Of a DNA stretch of 64,000 bases, positions 46,041 through 54,707 are shown piece after piece (the first letter of the stretch is position 1; each line of letters opens with the position of its first letter). The stretch comes from Aequitasia blattaphilus. Its GTDB lineage: Bacteria; Bacillota; Clostridia; Lachnospirales; Lachnospiraceae. The notes below the pieces were generated by a model. The model was not told where the DNA came from. It was given only the letters and a program-made list of their open reading frames with translations, and did no database searches. The translations under genes and the position numbers were made by a program. The stretch lies in the NCBI RefSeq assembly GCF_024721305.1, contig NZ_JAMXOD010000012.1, positions 47,912 through 111,911 on the forward strand, read 5' to 3'.

Positions 46041-46697
46041 ATGAAAAACATATTATCACCATCAATTTTATCAGCAGATTTTGGATATTTAAAAGATGAA
46101 ATTGAAAAGACAGAAAAAGCAGGAGCCGAATATCTTCACTTTGATGTGATGGATGGACTCTTTGTTCCCAGTATTTCCTTTGGAATGCCTGTATTGGAGG
46201 CTGTATCAAAGTATACAAAACAGGTTTTGGATGTTCATTTGATGATTCAGGAACCAATCCGTTACATTGAAACCTTCCAGAAGGCAGGAGCAGACATTAT
46301 TACAGTGCATTATGAAGCCTGCGAAGATTTAAAAGCAACCATACAAAAGATTAAAGATTGTGGCGCAAAGGTTGGGGTATCCATTAAACCAAAAACTGAT
46401 GTATCTGTAATCGAAGAGTTTTTAGATGATATGGATATGCTTTTGATTATGACTGTGGAGCCTGGATTTGGCGGACAATCCTTTATACCGGAAAGTATTG
46501 GACGTATAAAAGAGGCCAGAGCAATTATGGAAAAACGAGGTCGTCAGATTGATATACAAGTAGACGGCGGAATTTATCTTCATAACATTGAGGAAGTTTT
46601 AGCGGCTGGAGCTAACGTGATTGTAGCTGGGTCAGCAGTTTTCAAAGGTGATGCTTCGAAAAATGTAGAAGATTTTATGAAAGTATTAGACAAATAA
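46041..46697 (+). CDS. rpe: Ribulose-phosphate 3-epimerase
   Basis: A 218-residue TIM barrel: ILSPSILSADFGYL start, HFDVMDGLFVPSISFG near residue 34 with metal ligands, DVHLMI near residue 66, and TVEPGFGGQSFI near residue 138. It interconverts ribulose-5- and xylulose-5-phosphate. The ATG at 46041 follows GGAGG. It is the last gene of the mdh-hdr-frd-fum run, so pentose-phosphate genes (rpiB, rpe) flank the redox genes. Confidence 0.93.
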   Translation: MKNILSPSILSADFGYLKDEIEKTEKAGAEYLHFDVMDGLFVPSISFGMPVLEAVSKYTKQVLDVHLMIQEPIRYIETFQKAGADIITVHYEACEDLKATIQKIKDCGAKVGVSIKPKTDVSVIEEFLDDMDMLLIMTVEPGFGGQSFIPESIGRIKEARAIMEKRGRQIDIQVDGGIYLHNIEEVLAAGANVIVAGSAVFKGDASKNVEDFMKVLDK

Positions 46698-46710
46698 TCA
46701 AACAGACAAA

Positions 46711-46755
46711 GAAGGGCTATTCTGAAAGCATATGTTTTCGGGATGGCTCTTTTTA
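46711..46755 (+). terminator. Terminator after rpe
   Basis: GGGCTATTCTGAAA pairs (with G-T pairs) with TTTTCGGGATGGCTC, then TTTTT. It closes the long mdh-to-rpe run. Confidence 0.75.
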
Positions 46756-46828
46756 TGGATTTCAAGTAAAAACTATTGAAAATGAGAAGGTTTTTGGTTA
46801 ATATGAGTAATATAAGGAAGGTGATACA

Positions 46829-48028
46829 ATGATTATCAGATTGAAATATGTAGAAGCTCTAAAAACTTATCGAGATGTGCCTGTTGTAAAAATATTAGCA
46901 GGAATTCGCCGCTGTGGGAAATCAACTATTTTAAAGATGCTGCGAGAGGACTTATTAAAAAGTGGTATTGATTCAGAACATATTATAGAGATGCGGTATA
47001 CCTCGGAAGATTTTGCTGATGGTATGACAGATAAAGAGATGTATAATGGCATTAAAGAAAAAATTCTTGACGGGGATCGCTATTACATTTTACTTGATGA
47101 AGTGCAAGAAATAGAGAGTTGGGAGAAGGTTGTTAATAGTCTGTTGGAAAATGGGAATACAGATATATATGTAACCGGATCGAATTCCAAATTGATGTCA
47201 AGTGAAATATCTACCTATCTGACTGGCAGATATATTTCGATTCCGGTTTTTACGCTATCCTTTGCTGAATACATGGAATTTAAAAAAGCAGAGAATTTGT
47301 CTCGTAAAGATTTGTTGTATGAGTATATCCGTGTGGGTGGTTTTCCCATTGTTGCTCAGTATAATTTTGACGAACTTTCGTCTCATCAAATTGTGGAGGG
47401 GATCTATAATTCGGTTATCACAAATGACATTACGAGACGTCACCGAATAACCAATTACGATTTGTTCAACCGTGTTGTAAGATATATTGTTGAGAATGTA
47501 GGGAAGACGTTTTCGGCAAACGCAATTGTAAAATTTCTAAAAAGTGAAGGGCGTTCTCTCTCCGTGGAAGCCATATATAACTATCTGGAATGGCTTGAAA
47601 AAGCTTTTGTTATTTATCGTTGCAGGAGGTATGATTTACAAGGGAAGTCGGTGTTGAAAACCCAGGAAAAATTTTATCTTGCTGACGCTTCGCTAAAATA
47701 TTGTATCATGGGTTTTGATCCTAAGTCGATTGCGGCTATGATGGAAAATATTGTCTATCTTGAATTGTGTCGAAAGGGCTATGAGGTCTATATCGGTAAA
47801 AATGAAGCAAAAGAAATCGATTTTGTAGCGGTGCATCGTGATGAGCGGATTTATGTTCAGGTATGCCGCAGATTGCCGGAGGGGTCGGATAGAGAGATTG
47901 CAAACCTACTTGAAATTAGAGACCATTATCCGAAGTATGTTGTGACCCTTGAAGAACTTGACGTGGGGAATGTTAATGGAATTAAGATTGTGCATCTAAA
48001 AGATTTTTTACTCCAGGAGAATTATTAA
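46829..48028 (+). CDS. AAA ATPase with DUF4143-type C-terminal domain
   Basis: A 399-residue protein: Walker A AGIRRCGKST near residue 24, Walker B YYILLDEVQEI near residue 88, sensor GSNSKLMS, then a DUF4143 region with a PD-(D/E)xK-like core (EIDFVAVHRDERIYVQV near residue 340). This family is widespread in anaerobes, often in accessory DNA, and its role is unknown. Its codon use (many TCG/CGT/TTG) looks somewhat different from the metabolic genes around it. It appears as a lone insert between terminators. Confidence 0.85.
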   Translation: MIIRLKYVEALKTYRDVPVVKILAGIRRCGKSTILKMLREDLLKSGIDSEHIIEMRYTSEDFADGMTDKEMYNGIKEKILDGDRYYILLDEVQEIESWEKVVNSLLENGNTDIYVTGSNSKLMSSEISTYLTGRYISIPVFTLSFAEYMEFKKAENLSRKDLLYEYIRVGGFPIVAQYNFDELSSHQIVEGIYNSVITNDITRRHRITNYDLFNRVVRYIVENVGKTFSANAIVKFLKSEGRSLSVEAIYNYLEWLEKAFVIYRCRRYDLQGKSVLKTQEKFYLADASLKYCIMGFDPKSIAAMMENIVYLELCRKGYEVYIGKNEAKEIDFVAVHRDERIYVQVCRRLPEGSDREIANLLEIRDHYPKYVVTLEELDVGNVNGIKIVHLKDFLLQENY

Positions 48029-48123
48029 CCCGATAGAGCATCAGCTAAATAAATATTTATTCATTTTGTCATTTCAGCCGACAATCCTATTAGAAACATA
48101 TGGATTTAAGGGGGGATGGCAGA

Positions 48124-50529
48124 ATGAAAAGAAGAATAACAAGATTTTTGATTGTACCATTATTGTTTGTATTCATACTATCAAATGTCTCTGAGGCTGC
48201 GGAGGGACAAGCTTTTACAGGGATTGAAATAGCCTTTGATAGTGTGGAGTATTTATCTTATGACAATGACATGGCAGATTATAGACAGATTCGGGAATTA
48301 TACACTGCAGGAGTTGCAACTTTTTTTGTAGGTACAGCCAGTGAGTTAGCAGCAATTGCTGATCTTGTCCGGGAAGGAAATGATTTTGCGGGAAAAACTG
48401 TTATACTAACTTCAGATATTGATTTAGAAGGAGCGGGGCTGGAAGAAAATAGAATTGAGGAAAATGATACATATTTTCTTCAATATAGTGGAACAGTAAC
48501 CAATGCGTGGAAAGGCATTGGAACAAAAGAGAATCCATTTAGAGGAAATTTTGATGGAGCTGGACATAGAATTAAAAGAATGATTGCAATTGATTTAGGA
48601 GATGAAACACATGCCTATGCAGGCTTATTTGGTTCTATAGAAGGAGGAAATATTTCTAATATTGGGATTGATTCTGATAGCTGCACTGTAGCCTACGCAT
48701 CAGGTTTTGCCAATGGAGGCGGAATCGTTGGATACAGTACGAATAGTCGAATTAGCAGCAGCTACAATAGTGGTGTAGTTATAGCATCATCAGAAAACAA
48801 CTCCAAAGGGGGAGGAATCGTTGGATACTGTTTTGTGGACACCTACATAGAAAATTGCTATAATACCGGAAAAATTTTATCATCATTTAAAACCACAAGT
48901 ACGGCTTCTTATGGGGGAGGAATAGCGGGGGATAGTCTCGGTATTATTGAAAATTGTTATAATACAGGAGAGATTCAAACGGCTTCATCCAGCACGTTTC
49001 TTTCCAACTCTTATGGAGGAGGGATAGTGGGACACAATTATGGTTTTGAGCAAGGAGATATTCAGAACAGTTACAATACAGGAGCAGTATCCGCTGCCCT
49101 AACCCAAAAAGCAACATATGGAGGGGCTTACGGGGGAGGAATAGCAGGATATAATCAAGAAGTTATTGGACATTGTTATAACACGGGGGAAGTATTGTCG
49201 ATGCATATACCGAAATTGCAAACAGCAACGAGTGTATATGGGGGTGGAGTAGCCGGCAACAATTCGAAGTTAGTCTACAGTAGTTATAATACAGAATCAA
49301 TTACATCTATATTTTCATCTCCATTAAATCCTCCATCTTATGGCGGGGGAATCATAGGATTACAACAAACAGGCGAAGCAGAGTGTGTGGATTGTTATTA
49401 TGATGAGAGAGGAACCATTACTGCTGATGCTGTAGATGAAAATGGGAAAATATCTGGACTCAGGGATTCTCTTGAGGGCTCCAATTATCAAAGAGCACAG
49501 GTGCCAGATGGATTAGGAAACGTCACTGAAAAGAATGTGTTCAATGGGGCAGAATCTTCTTGGTATTATGCACCGTTAGAAGCAGGAGCGGGAATTCATC
49601 CGGAGTTAAAGCTTGTCTATAAAAAAGAAAACTTAAGCCTAGGGTATGAGGATGGAAAGGCAAGAGCAGATTTGGGAGAAAGCTCATTTCTTCCGGAAAT
49701 AGAGATGGGTTCTCTTTCCTATCAATGGTTTGTGGGTAATGAAATGATGGGTGACGCTGAAAATGATACATACACCCTTACGGAGAAGGAACTAAATCAG
49801 CTGATATGTGTAGCTGTTGAGGCTGATAACTACGTTGGCAGGATGTATTCCAAAAGAGAGTGGGTGCGCCAGATAGAATGGATGGAAAATGGAGGAGAGG
49901 AGGATGCTGTTTTAGGAAAAACATTTTTTCTCGAGGGAAATTTTATAACGCCTCCTACAGAGCCTATTAGAGAAGGGTATGTATTTGGTGGCTGGTACCA
50001 AGAACCAGGGAGTGAAAATGAGTGGAACTTTGAAGAAGATGTTGCAACACAAAACACAAAACTTTATGCAAAATGGAAACCTCTCTATGATGTTACAATC
50101 CAAAAAGGAATTGGAAAAGGGAACGTAAGTGTAGACAAGAACCAAGCATTGGAGGGAGAGATTATTGTGGTGAGCCCACAGCCAGAAGAGGGGTATCGCC
50201 TTGTGGCGGACTCTGTGAGAGCAAATGATGTTGTAATACCTTTGGTAGATGGTCAATATCAATTTACTATGCCGGGACAAGCTGTAGAAGTTGCAGCCTC
50301 CTTTGAAGCGATACCAAAGAATCCTGAGATTCCAAGTAATGAAAATAAGGAATCGGAAAAAGAGATGAAACCGGTAAGTAAACCAGTAGATAAACCAGTA
50401 AATAAGCCATTAAAGGTACCAACAGCAGTAAAGACGGGACAGTCTCAGAGAATAATTGTGTATTTTCTTCTTATGGTGTTAGCAGGTGGTGCTATTGCTA
50501 CGTGTTTCTATTACAAAAAGAAGTATTAA
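48124..50529 (+). CDS. GLUG-repeat cell-surface protein with sortase-type tail
   Basis: An 801-residue secreted protein: signal peptide (~1-27), a region with seven GLUG-type units (GGGIVGY, GGGIAGD, GGGVAGN and so on) alternating with CYNTGEI-like strings (~residues 190-410), a probable Ig-like stretch, a Listeria-Bacteroides (InlB B-type) repeat (GYVFGGWYQEPG ... LYAKW), a Lys/Pro linker, and a C-terminal VKTGQ followed by a membrane helix and KKKY, a sortase-like signal variant. Probably an adhesin; the ligand is unknown. The ATG at 48124 follows GGGGGG; an upstream ATG at 48100 is rejected. Confidence 0.82.
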   Translation: MKRRITRFLIVPLLFVFILSNVSEAAEGQAFTGIEIAFDSVEYLSYDNDMADYRQIRELYTAGVATFFVGTASELAAIADLVREGNDFAGKTVILTSDIDLEGAGLEENRIEENDTYFLQYSGTVTNAWKGIGTKENPFRGNFDGAGHRIKRMIAIDLGDETHAYAGLFGSIEGGNISNIGIDSDSCTVAYASGFANGGGIVGYSTNSRISSSYNSGVVIASSENNSKGGGIVGYCFVDTYIENCYNTGKILSSFKTTSTASYGGGIAGDSLGIIENCYNTGEIQTASSSTFLSNSYGGGIVGHNYGFEQGDIQNSYNTGAVSAALTQKATYGGAYGGGIAGYNQEVIGHCYNTGEVLSMHIPKLQTATSVYGGGVAGNNSKLVYSSYNTESITSIFSSPLNPPSYGGGIIGLQQTGEAECVDCYYDERGTITADAVDENGKISGLRDSLEGSNYQRAQVPDGLGNVTEKNVFNGAESSWYYAPLEAGAGIHPELKLVYKKENLSLGYEDGKARADLGESSFLPEIEMGSLSYQWFVGNEMMGDAENDTYTLTEKELNQLICVAVEADNYVGRMYSKREWVRQIEWMENGGEEDAVLGKTFFLEGNFITPPTEPIREGYVFGGWYQEPGSENEWNFEEDVATQNTKLYAKWKPLYDVTIQKGIGKGNVSVDKNQALEGEIIVVSPQPEEGYRLVADSVRANDVVIPLVDGQYQFTMPGQAVEVAASFEAIPKNPEIPSNENKESEKEMKPVSKPVDKPVNKPLKVPTAVKTGQSQRIIVYFLLMVLAGGAIATCFYYKKKY

Positions 50530-50562
50530 AAAATGGGAGAATCTAAAAATAGATTCTCCCAT
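50527..50562. terminator. Bidirectional terminator between the surface protein and sucD
   Basis: A perfect 13-bp stem (ATGGGAGAATCTA with TAGATTCTCCCAT) around four As. On the - strand it is followed by T6, so it serves sucD best. Confidence 0.85.
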
Positions 50563-50575
50563 AAATTGTATTCTC

Positions 50576-51949
50576 TTATCCCCAGATTTCCTCATCTGTT
50601 GGAACTTTTGCATCTGCATTGAAAAGACCAATCTGAGAGATATTAATTAAGTGTGTAAAATTTAAGTTTTCTGAAATACTGTTATTTCCCCAAGAACCAC
50701 AACCAAGAGTGGTGGTTGGAGAAAATCCATTATAAAGACTTCCGCCTGCTCCCGTAGAAGATGTTTGGTTGACTACCAGACGGCTAATGGATAAATGTTC
50801 TCCTGCGTATTTAATATGATCCATGCTATTGCTATGAAGAGATGCTGAGTGACCGATTCCTTCCCATTCAAGGTTTGCCTGTGCATAAGCAACGGCATCT
50901 TCAAAGGTATCATAAGCAGCGCTAATCATTACTGGGCACATCTTTTCCTTGCAAAGAGGTTCGTTGTGGTCTAAGCTTCTTGCTTTTAAGAGAATCATCT
51001 GTGTATCCTCTGGAACATCCACACCTGCAATCTTGGCAACAGTTTGAACGCTTTGTCCAATGACATCACGATTCATTCCACCGCCACCTGGGAAGATGGC
51101 TTCTGCAAATTTGCCAACCTCTTCCGGAGTCTCTGCATAGTAAACTTTATTCTTCTTGAATACGTCTATTACTTCGTCATATTTTTCTTTTGGAATGAAA
51201 ATACTTTGTTCACCGGAACAGATAATACCATTGTCGAAGATACGTCCAGCAATAATTTTTGGAATGGCTTCTTCATAATTGATATCACGATCCACAATTG
51301 TTTGAACATTACCAGGTCCAACGCCGTAAGCAGGTTTTCCGCTGGAATAAGCTGCCTTTACCATGGAAGAACCACCGGTTGCTACTACTACATCAGCATT
51401 CTTTAAAAGAGCTGCAGTTGCTTCTCTGGTAGGTTCGATAATCTGGAAGAGATCCTCTGGTGCACCGTGTTCTTTTAAAACCTGACGGAAAATGCGAACC
51501 ACATATTTGTTCAGGTTACCGACACGGCTGGAAGGAGAGATTACAATTGCATTTTGTCCCTTTAATGCAAACATACCATTACACATAGGTGTAACAACAG
51601 GGTTTGTTGCAGGAATAATTGCGGCAATAACTCCTTTCGGTTTTGCAACCTTAAGGATACCGGTTTCTTTATTTTCTTCGATGACACCGATAGATTTTTT
51701 GCCTTTTAAGCTATTCCAGATAATTTTAGCTTTCCCACGATTTTTGGCAACCTTGTCCTCATAAACACCCATTTTACTGTCTTCAACTGCCATCTTAGCA
51801 AGCTCTTCTGCATTGTCATATACCACTTTACCTATGGCACGAACGATTTCGTCAACTTGCTCCTGGGAGAAGTTTGCTTCAAATTCCTTTTGAGCAACTC
51901 TTGCTTTTGCTACGATTTCTTCAATCATTTTGTTTACGTCTTGTTCCAT
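50576..51949 (-). CDS. sucD: CoA-acylating succinate-semialdehyde dehydrogenase
   Basis: A 457-residue aldehyde dehydrogenase of the CoA-acylating type. The catalytic Cys is in FDNGIICSGEQS near residue 243 and the NAD region TGGSSMVKAAYSSGKP is near residue 190. It reduces succinyl-CoA to succinate semialdehyde, as in Clostridium kluyveri SucD. Acetaldehyde or other acylating enzymes share the motifs; the assignment rests on its partners, a Cat1-like CoA-transferase in the same operon and 4-hydroxybutyrate genes opposite. Confidence 0.85.
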   Translation of the reverse strand: MEQDVNKMIEEIVAKARVAQKEFEANFSQEQVDEIVRAIGKVVYDNAEELAKMAVEDSKMGVYEDKVAKNRGKAKIIWNSLKGKKSIGVIEENKETGILKVAKPKGVIAAIIPATNPVVTPMCNGMFALKGQNAIVISPSSRVGNLNKYVVRIFRQVLKEHGAPEDLFQIIEPTREATAALLKNADVVVATGGSSMVKAAYSSGKPAYGVGPGNVQTIVDRDINYEEAIPKIIAGRIFDNGIICSGEQSIFIPKEKYDEVIDVFKKNKVYYAETPEEVGKFAEAIFPGGGGMNRDVIGQSVQTVAKIAGVDVPEDTQMILLKARSLDHNEPLCKEKMCPVMISAAYDTFEDAVAYAQANLEWEGIGHSASLHSNSMDHIKYAGEHLSISRLVVNQTSSTGAGGSLYNGFSPTTTLGCGSWGNNSISENLNFTHLINISQIGLFNADAKVPTDEEIWG

Positions 51950-51975
51950 TCTATTGCCTCCTATAGAATCATTAA

Positions 51976-53460
51976 TTATTTGGTTTTATTAAATTCAACA
52001 GCAGCCTTTAAATTGACTGGCTTGTGTTTGTTGCAACAACTTTCCTGTGCTTCCTCAAGATAAGCATGAAGTGCAGGACGGAAATCAGGATGTGCACAAT
52101 TGTCAATAATTGTATTTGCACGGTCAATAGGATCAAGACCTCGTAAATCAGCAACCCCTTGTTCCGTAATGATGACATGTGTTTCATGAATGGTATGGTC
52201 AATATGGCTGACAAGAGGAACGATAGAAGATAAGTTCCCGTTTTTGGCTGTGGATTTTGTGATGAAAATTGCTAATCCAGCATTCTGGCAGTAATCACCA
52301 GAACCACCAACGCCATTCATTAAACGGTGACCGTCAATATAGGTTGAGTTTGTGTTTCCATATATGTCTGCTTCGATAACGGTGTTAATTGCAATGATTC
52401 CCAATCTTCGGATTACCTCTGGAGAGTTGCTGATTTCCTGAGGGCGAAGCATAATTTTATCTTTGTATTTTTCAAAGTTTTCAAAAAATTTATCTCTTAC
52501 ATCAGCAGATAAAGTCAAGGATGTAGCACAGGCGAAATCAATTTTACCACTGTCCATCAACTCAAAGATAGAGTTTTGCAGTACTTCTGAGTAAACAGTC
52601 ATGTGTTGGAAATCAGATGCCTGAAGTCCGTCTAACACAGCATTCGTCACACTACCAATTCCTGCTTGAAGAGGAGGAAGAGGATTGCATAAGCGTCCTG
52701 CATCTACTTCGCTTTTCAGAAAACCAATTAAGTTGTTTGCCATCTGTCTGAACTCATCATCAGGTGCTGCAACAGAGCGCCCATTATCCGGAATGTCACT
52801 TTCTATAATTGCAACAATCTTTGAAGGATCACACTTTATATATGTTGTACCGATGCGATCGCTTGGCTTTGTAATCATAATCGGTTCTGTGTTTGGCACT
52901 TTTTTAGGAGAAAAAACATCATGAATTCCTTCAATTGCTTCTGGAACATAGGTGTTTAATTCGATAATCACCTTGTCGGCGTATTCAACATAAGTATTTG
53001 ATACACCAATTGAAGTGGTTGGAATAATGTTTCCTTCTTCATCGATAGCTGCAGCTTCTACTATGGCTACATCAATTGGGTTAAGAACGCCATTTTTTAC
53101 CCAGAGTGGGAGCTCGCTAAGAGCCATATCGAAATAGCCGACTTTTCCTGCATTAATTGCGTTACGAAGATCGGTATTTGTTTGGTAAGGAATTCTTTTT
53201 TTGAAAACACCCTTACGAGTAAGTTCTCCATCAAACTCGTCTCCAAGGGAAGCACCGGAATAAACAGTTAAATCAAGCTTTTCTCCGGCATCTGCTCTTT
53301 TGGCAAGAGAGGCACCAATCTTTTTAGGGTAACCTGCAATTGTGAAACCACTCACCCCAAGAGTCATCCCGGGATTGATGAATTTAGCAGCCTCATCAGC
53401 AGACATTACCTTATCCAGTAAGTCTTTGTTACGTATTCTTTTTGTAAAATTTTCATTCAT
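51976..53460 (-). CDS. cat1: Succinyl-CoA:CoA transferase (Cat1-like)
   Basis: A 494-residue acetyl-CoA hydrolase/transferase family protein. GVSGFTIAGYPKKIG is near residue 36, the putative catalytic-Glu region VIIELNTYVPEA near residue 170, and GVGGSGDYCQNAG near residue 385. It would activate succinate with CoA from acetyl- or butyryl-CoA, like C. kluyveri Cat1. The ATG at 53460 has GGAGG upstream; a start at 53499 would read through a Rex-like site. 26 nt separates it from sucD. Confidence 0.84.
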   Translation of the reverse strand: MNENFTKRIRNKDLLDKVMSADEAAKFINPGMTLGVSGFTIAGYPKKIGASLAKRADAGEKLDLTVYSGASLGDEFDGELTRKGVFKKRIPYQTNTDLRNAINAGKVGYFDMALSELPLWVKNGVLNPIDVAIVEAAAIDEEGNIIPTTSIGVSNTYVEYADKVIIELNTYVPEAIEGIHDVFSPKKVPNTEPIMITKPSDRIGTTYIKCDPSKIVAIIESDIPDNGRSVAAPDDEFRQMANNLIGFLKSEVDAGRLCNPLPPLQAGIGSVTNAVLDGLQASDFQHMTVYSEVLQNSIFELMDSGKIDFACATSLTLSADVRDKFFENFEKYKDKIMLRPQEISNSPEVIRRLGIIAINTVIEADIYGNTNSTYIDGHRLMNGVGGSGDYCQNAGLAIFITKSTAKNGNLSSIVPLVSHIDHTIHETHVIITEQGVADLRGLDPIDRANTIIDNCAHPDFRPALHAYLEEAQESCCNKHKPVNLKAAVEFNKTK

Positions 53461-53477
53461 GACATTTCCTCCGCATA

Positions 53478-53495
53478 TTGTTAAAGTAATAACAA
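53478..53495. promoter_or_regulatory. Rex-like operator upstream of cat1-sucD
   Basis: TTGTTAA-AGTA-ATAACAA matches the Rex pattern TTGTTAA-N4-TTAACAA at 13 of 14 defined positions. It lies in the leader 17 bp before the cat1 ATG, where a bound repressor would block transcription. Confidence 0.6.
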
Positions 53496-53528
53496 TCAAT
53501 AAGTGAAAAACTTCGCTTCATAGATGTG

Positions 53529-53557
53529 AGTATATAACAAGGGGCAGTATATGTAAA
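53529..53557 (-). promoter_or_regulatory. Promoter of cat1-sucD
   Basis: On the - strand TTTACA (53557-53552), 17-nt spacer, TATACT (53534-53529). Confidence 0.65.
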
Positions 53558-53564
53558 AAGTATT

Positions 53565-53582
53565 TATAATATATCAATTATA
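53565..53582. promoter_or_regulatory. Candidate LysR box
   Basis: TATAAT-ATATCA-ATTATA is an inverted repeat with T-N11-A spacing character in the divergent region between cat1 and the LysR gene. AT-rich, so weak evidence. Confidence 0.35.
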
Positions 53583-53652
53583 TAGATTATGTATGACAGA
53601 TGTGGTATGATACAAGAGTTGAAATCGAATTAAGATTTGAGAGGAAAACAGG

Positions 53653-54549
53653 ATGGAAATTACCTATGATTATTACCGCATCTTTTATTATGTGGCAAAA
53701 TACCAGAGCTTTACACAAGCAGCAAATGTACTGAATAGTAATCAGCCGAATCTTACCAAATATATAAACAACCTTGAAAATCAATTGAGTTGTAAGTTGT
53801 TTATACGAACAAACCGTGGTGTAACATTGACTCCAGAGGGAGAAAAGCTCTATTCCCATGTGGCAGTTGCATACGAGCAATTTAAAGCGGCAGAGCTGGA
53901 GCTTGCCAATGATAAGAATCTGAAAAGCGGAGTGGTAACCATTGGTGTAAGCAACACAGCTCTTCATGGAATTCTTCTGCCGGTTTTAAGTCATTTTAGA
54001 GAGGCCTATCCAGGAATTCAATTAAAGCTGTCCAATCAGACAACGCCTCAATCCTTACAGGCATTAAAAAATGGAACAGTAGATTTTTCTTTGGTTACGA
54101 CGCCAGTGCAGATTCAAAAGCCCTTTGTGGAAACGGATTTGAAAAATTTTCAAGAAATTTTAATTGGAAGCAGTCAATATAAAGAACTGACGGATCGGCC
54201 ACTTGACCTAAAAGATACAGTTCAATATCCTATGATTTTCTTGGGAAAGGGAACAACCACACGAGAGTTTTATAATACATTTTATTCACACCATGGACTG
54301 GTATTAACGCCAGATACCGAAACAGCCACTACAGATCAGCTGCTCCCACTTGTAAAGAACAATATAGGTCTTGCCTTTATTCCAGAGGAGTTTGCCATTG
54401 AAGCAATCAATAAGAAAGAAGTAATCGCAATTCCTCTTGTACAAGAGGTGCCGCCTCGGAGGATCTGTCTGGTAGAAGACAGCAGCCGTCATTTGAATAT
54501 TGCGGCAAATAAGCTGAAGCAAATGATCGTAGAAACTTCAAAGAAATAG
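53653..54549 (+). CDS. LysR-family transcriptional regulator
   Basis: A 298-residue regulator: N-terminal winged helix (about 5-64, ARYQSFTQAANVLNSNQPNL-like with TKYINNLENQL) and a C-terminal periplasmic-binding-like effector domain (about 90-290). It is divergent from cat1-sucD and upstream of the 4-hydroxybutyrate operon, so it probably controls one or both in response to a pathway metabolite. GAGAGGAAAA precedes the ATG. Confidence 0.88.
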   Translation: MEITYDYYRIFYYVAKYQSFTQAANVLNSNQPNLTKYINNLENQLSCKLFIRTNRGVTLTPEGEKLYSHVAVAYEQFKAAELELANDKNLKSGVVTIGVSNTALHGILLPVLSHFREAYPGIQLKLSNQTTPQSLQALKNGTVDFSLVTTPVQIQKPFVETDLKNFQEILIGSSQYKELTDRPLDLKDTVQYPMIFLGKGTTTREFYNTFYSHHGLVLTPDTETATTDQLLPLVKNNIGLAFIPEEFAIEAINKKEVIAIPLVQEVPPRRICLVEDSSRHLNIAANKLKQMIVETSKK

Positions 54550-54589
54550 CCATACAAATATAACATATTTAACATACCTTAAATGCATT

Positions 54590-54617
54590 TTACATATAAC
54601 TACTGATGAACTATACT
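54590..54617 (+). promoter_or_regulatory. Candidate promoter of the 4-hydroxybutyrate operon
   Basis: TTACAT (54590-54595), 16-nt spacer, TATACT (54612-54617), ~90 bp before the first gene. Confidence 0.45.
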
Positions 54618-54653
54618 ATTTTTAATGAGTGTAAGGATATTTATAAGCAAACA

Positions 54654-54671
54654 GAGTTAAATAATTAACAA
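54654..54671. promoter_or_regulatory. Rex-like operator upstream of the 4-hydroxybutyrate operon
   Basis: GAGTTAA-ATAA-TTAACAA: right half perfect, left half 5/7. It lies downstream of the candidate promoter and 36 bp before the first ATG. Confidence 0.5.
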
Positions 54672-54707
54672 AGATAGAAAGAGTTTAAAGAAGAAAAGGA
54701 GGAAGCT

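Noticed and set aside
48700-49370. Regularly spaced short DNA repeats resembling a repeat array
   Set aside because: They are degenerate codons for GGGIVGY/GGGIAGY GLUG units inside an intact reading frame, not a CRISPR array.
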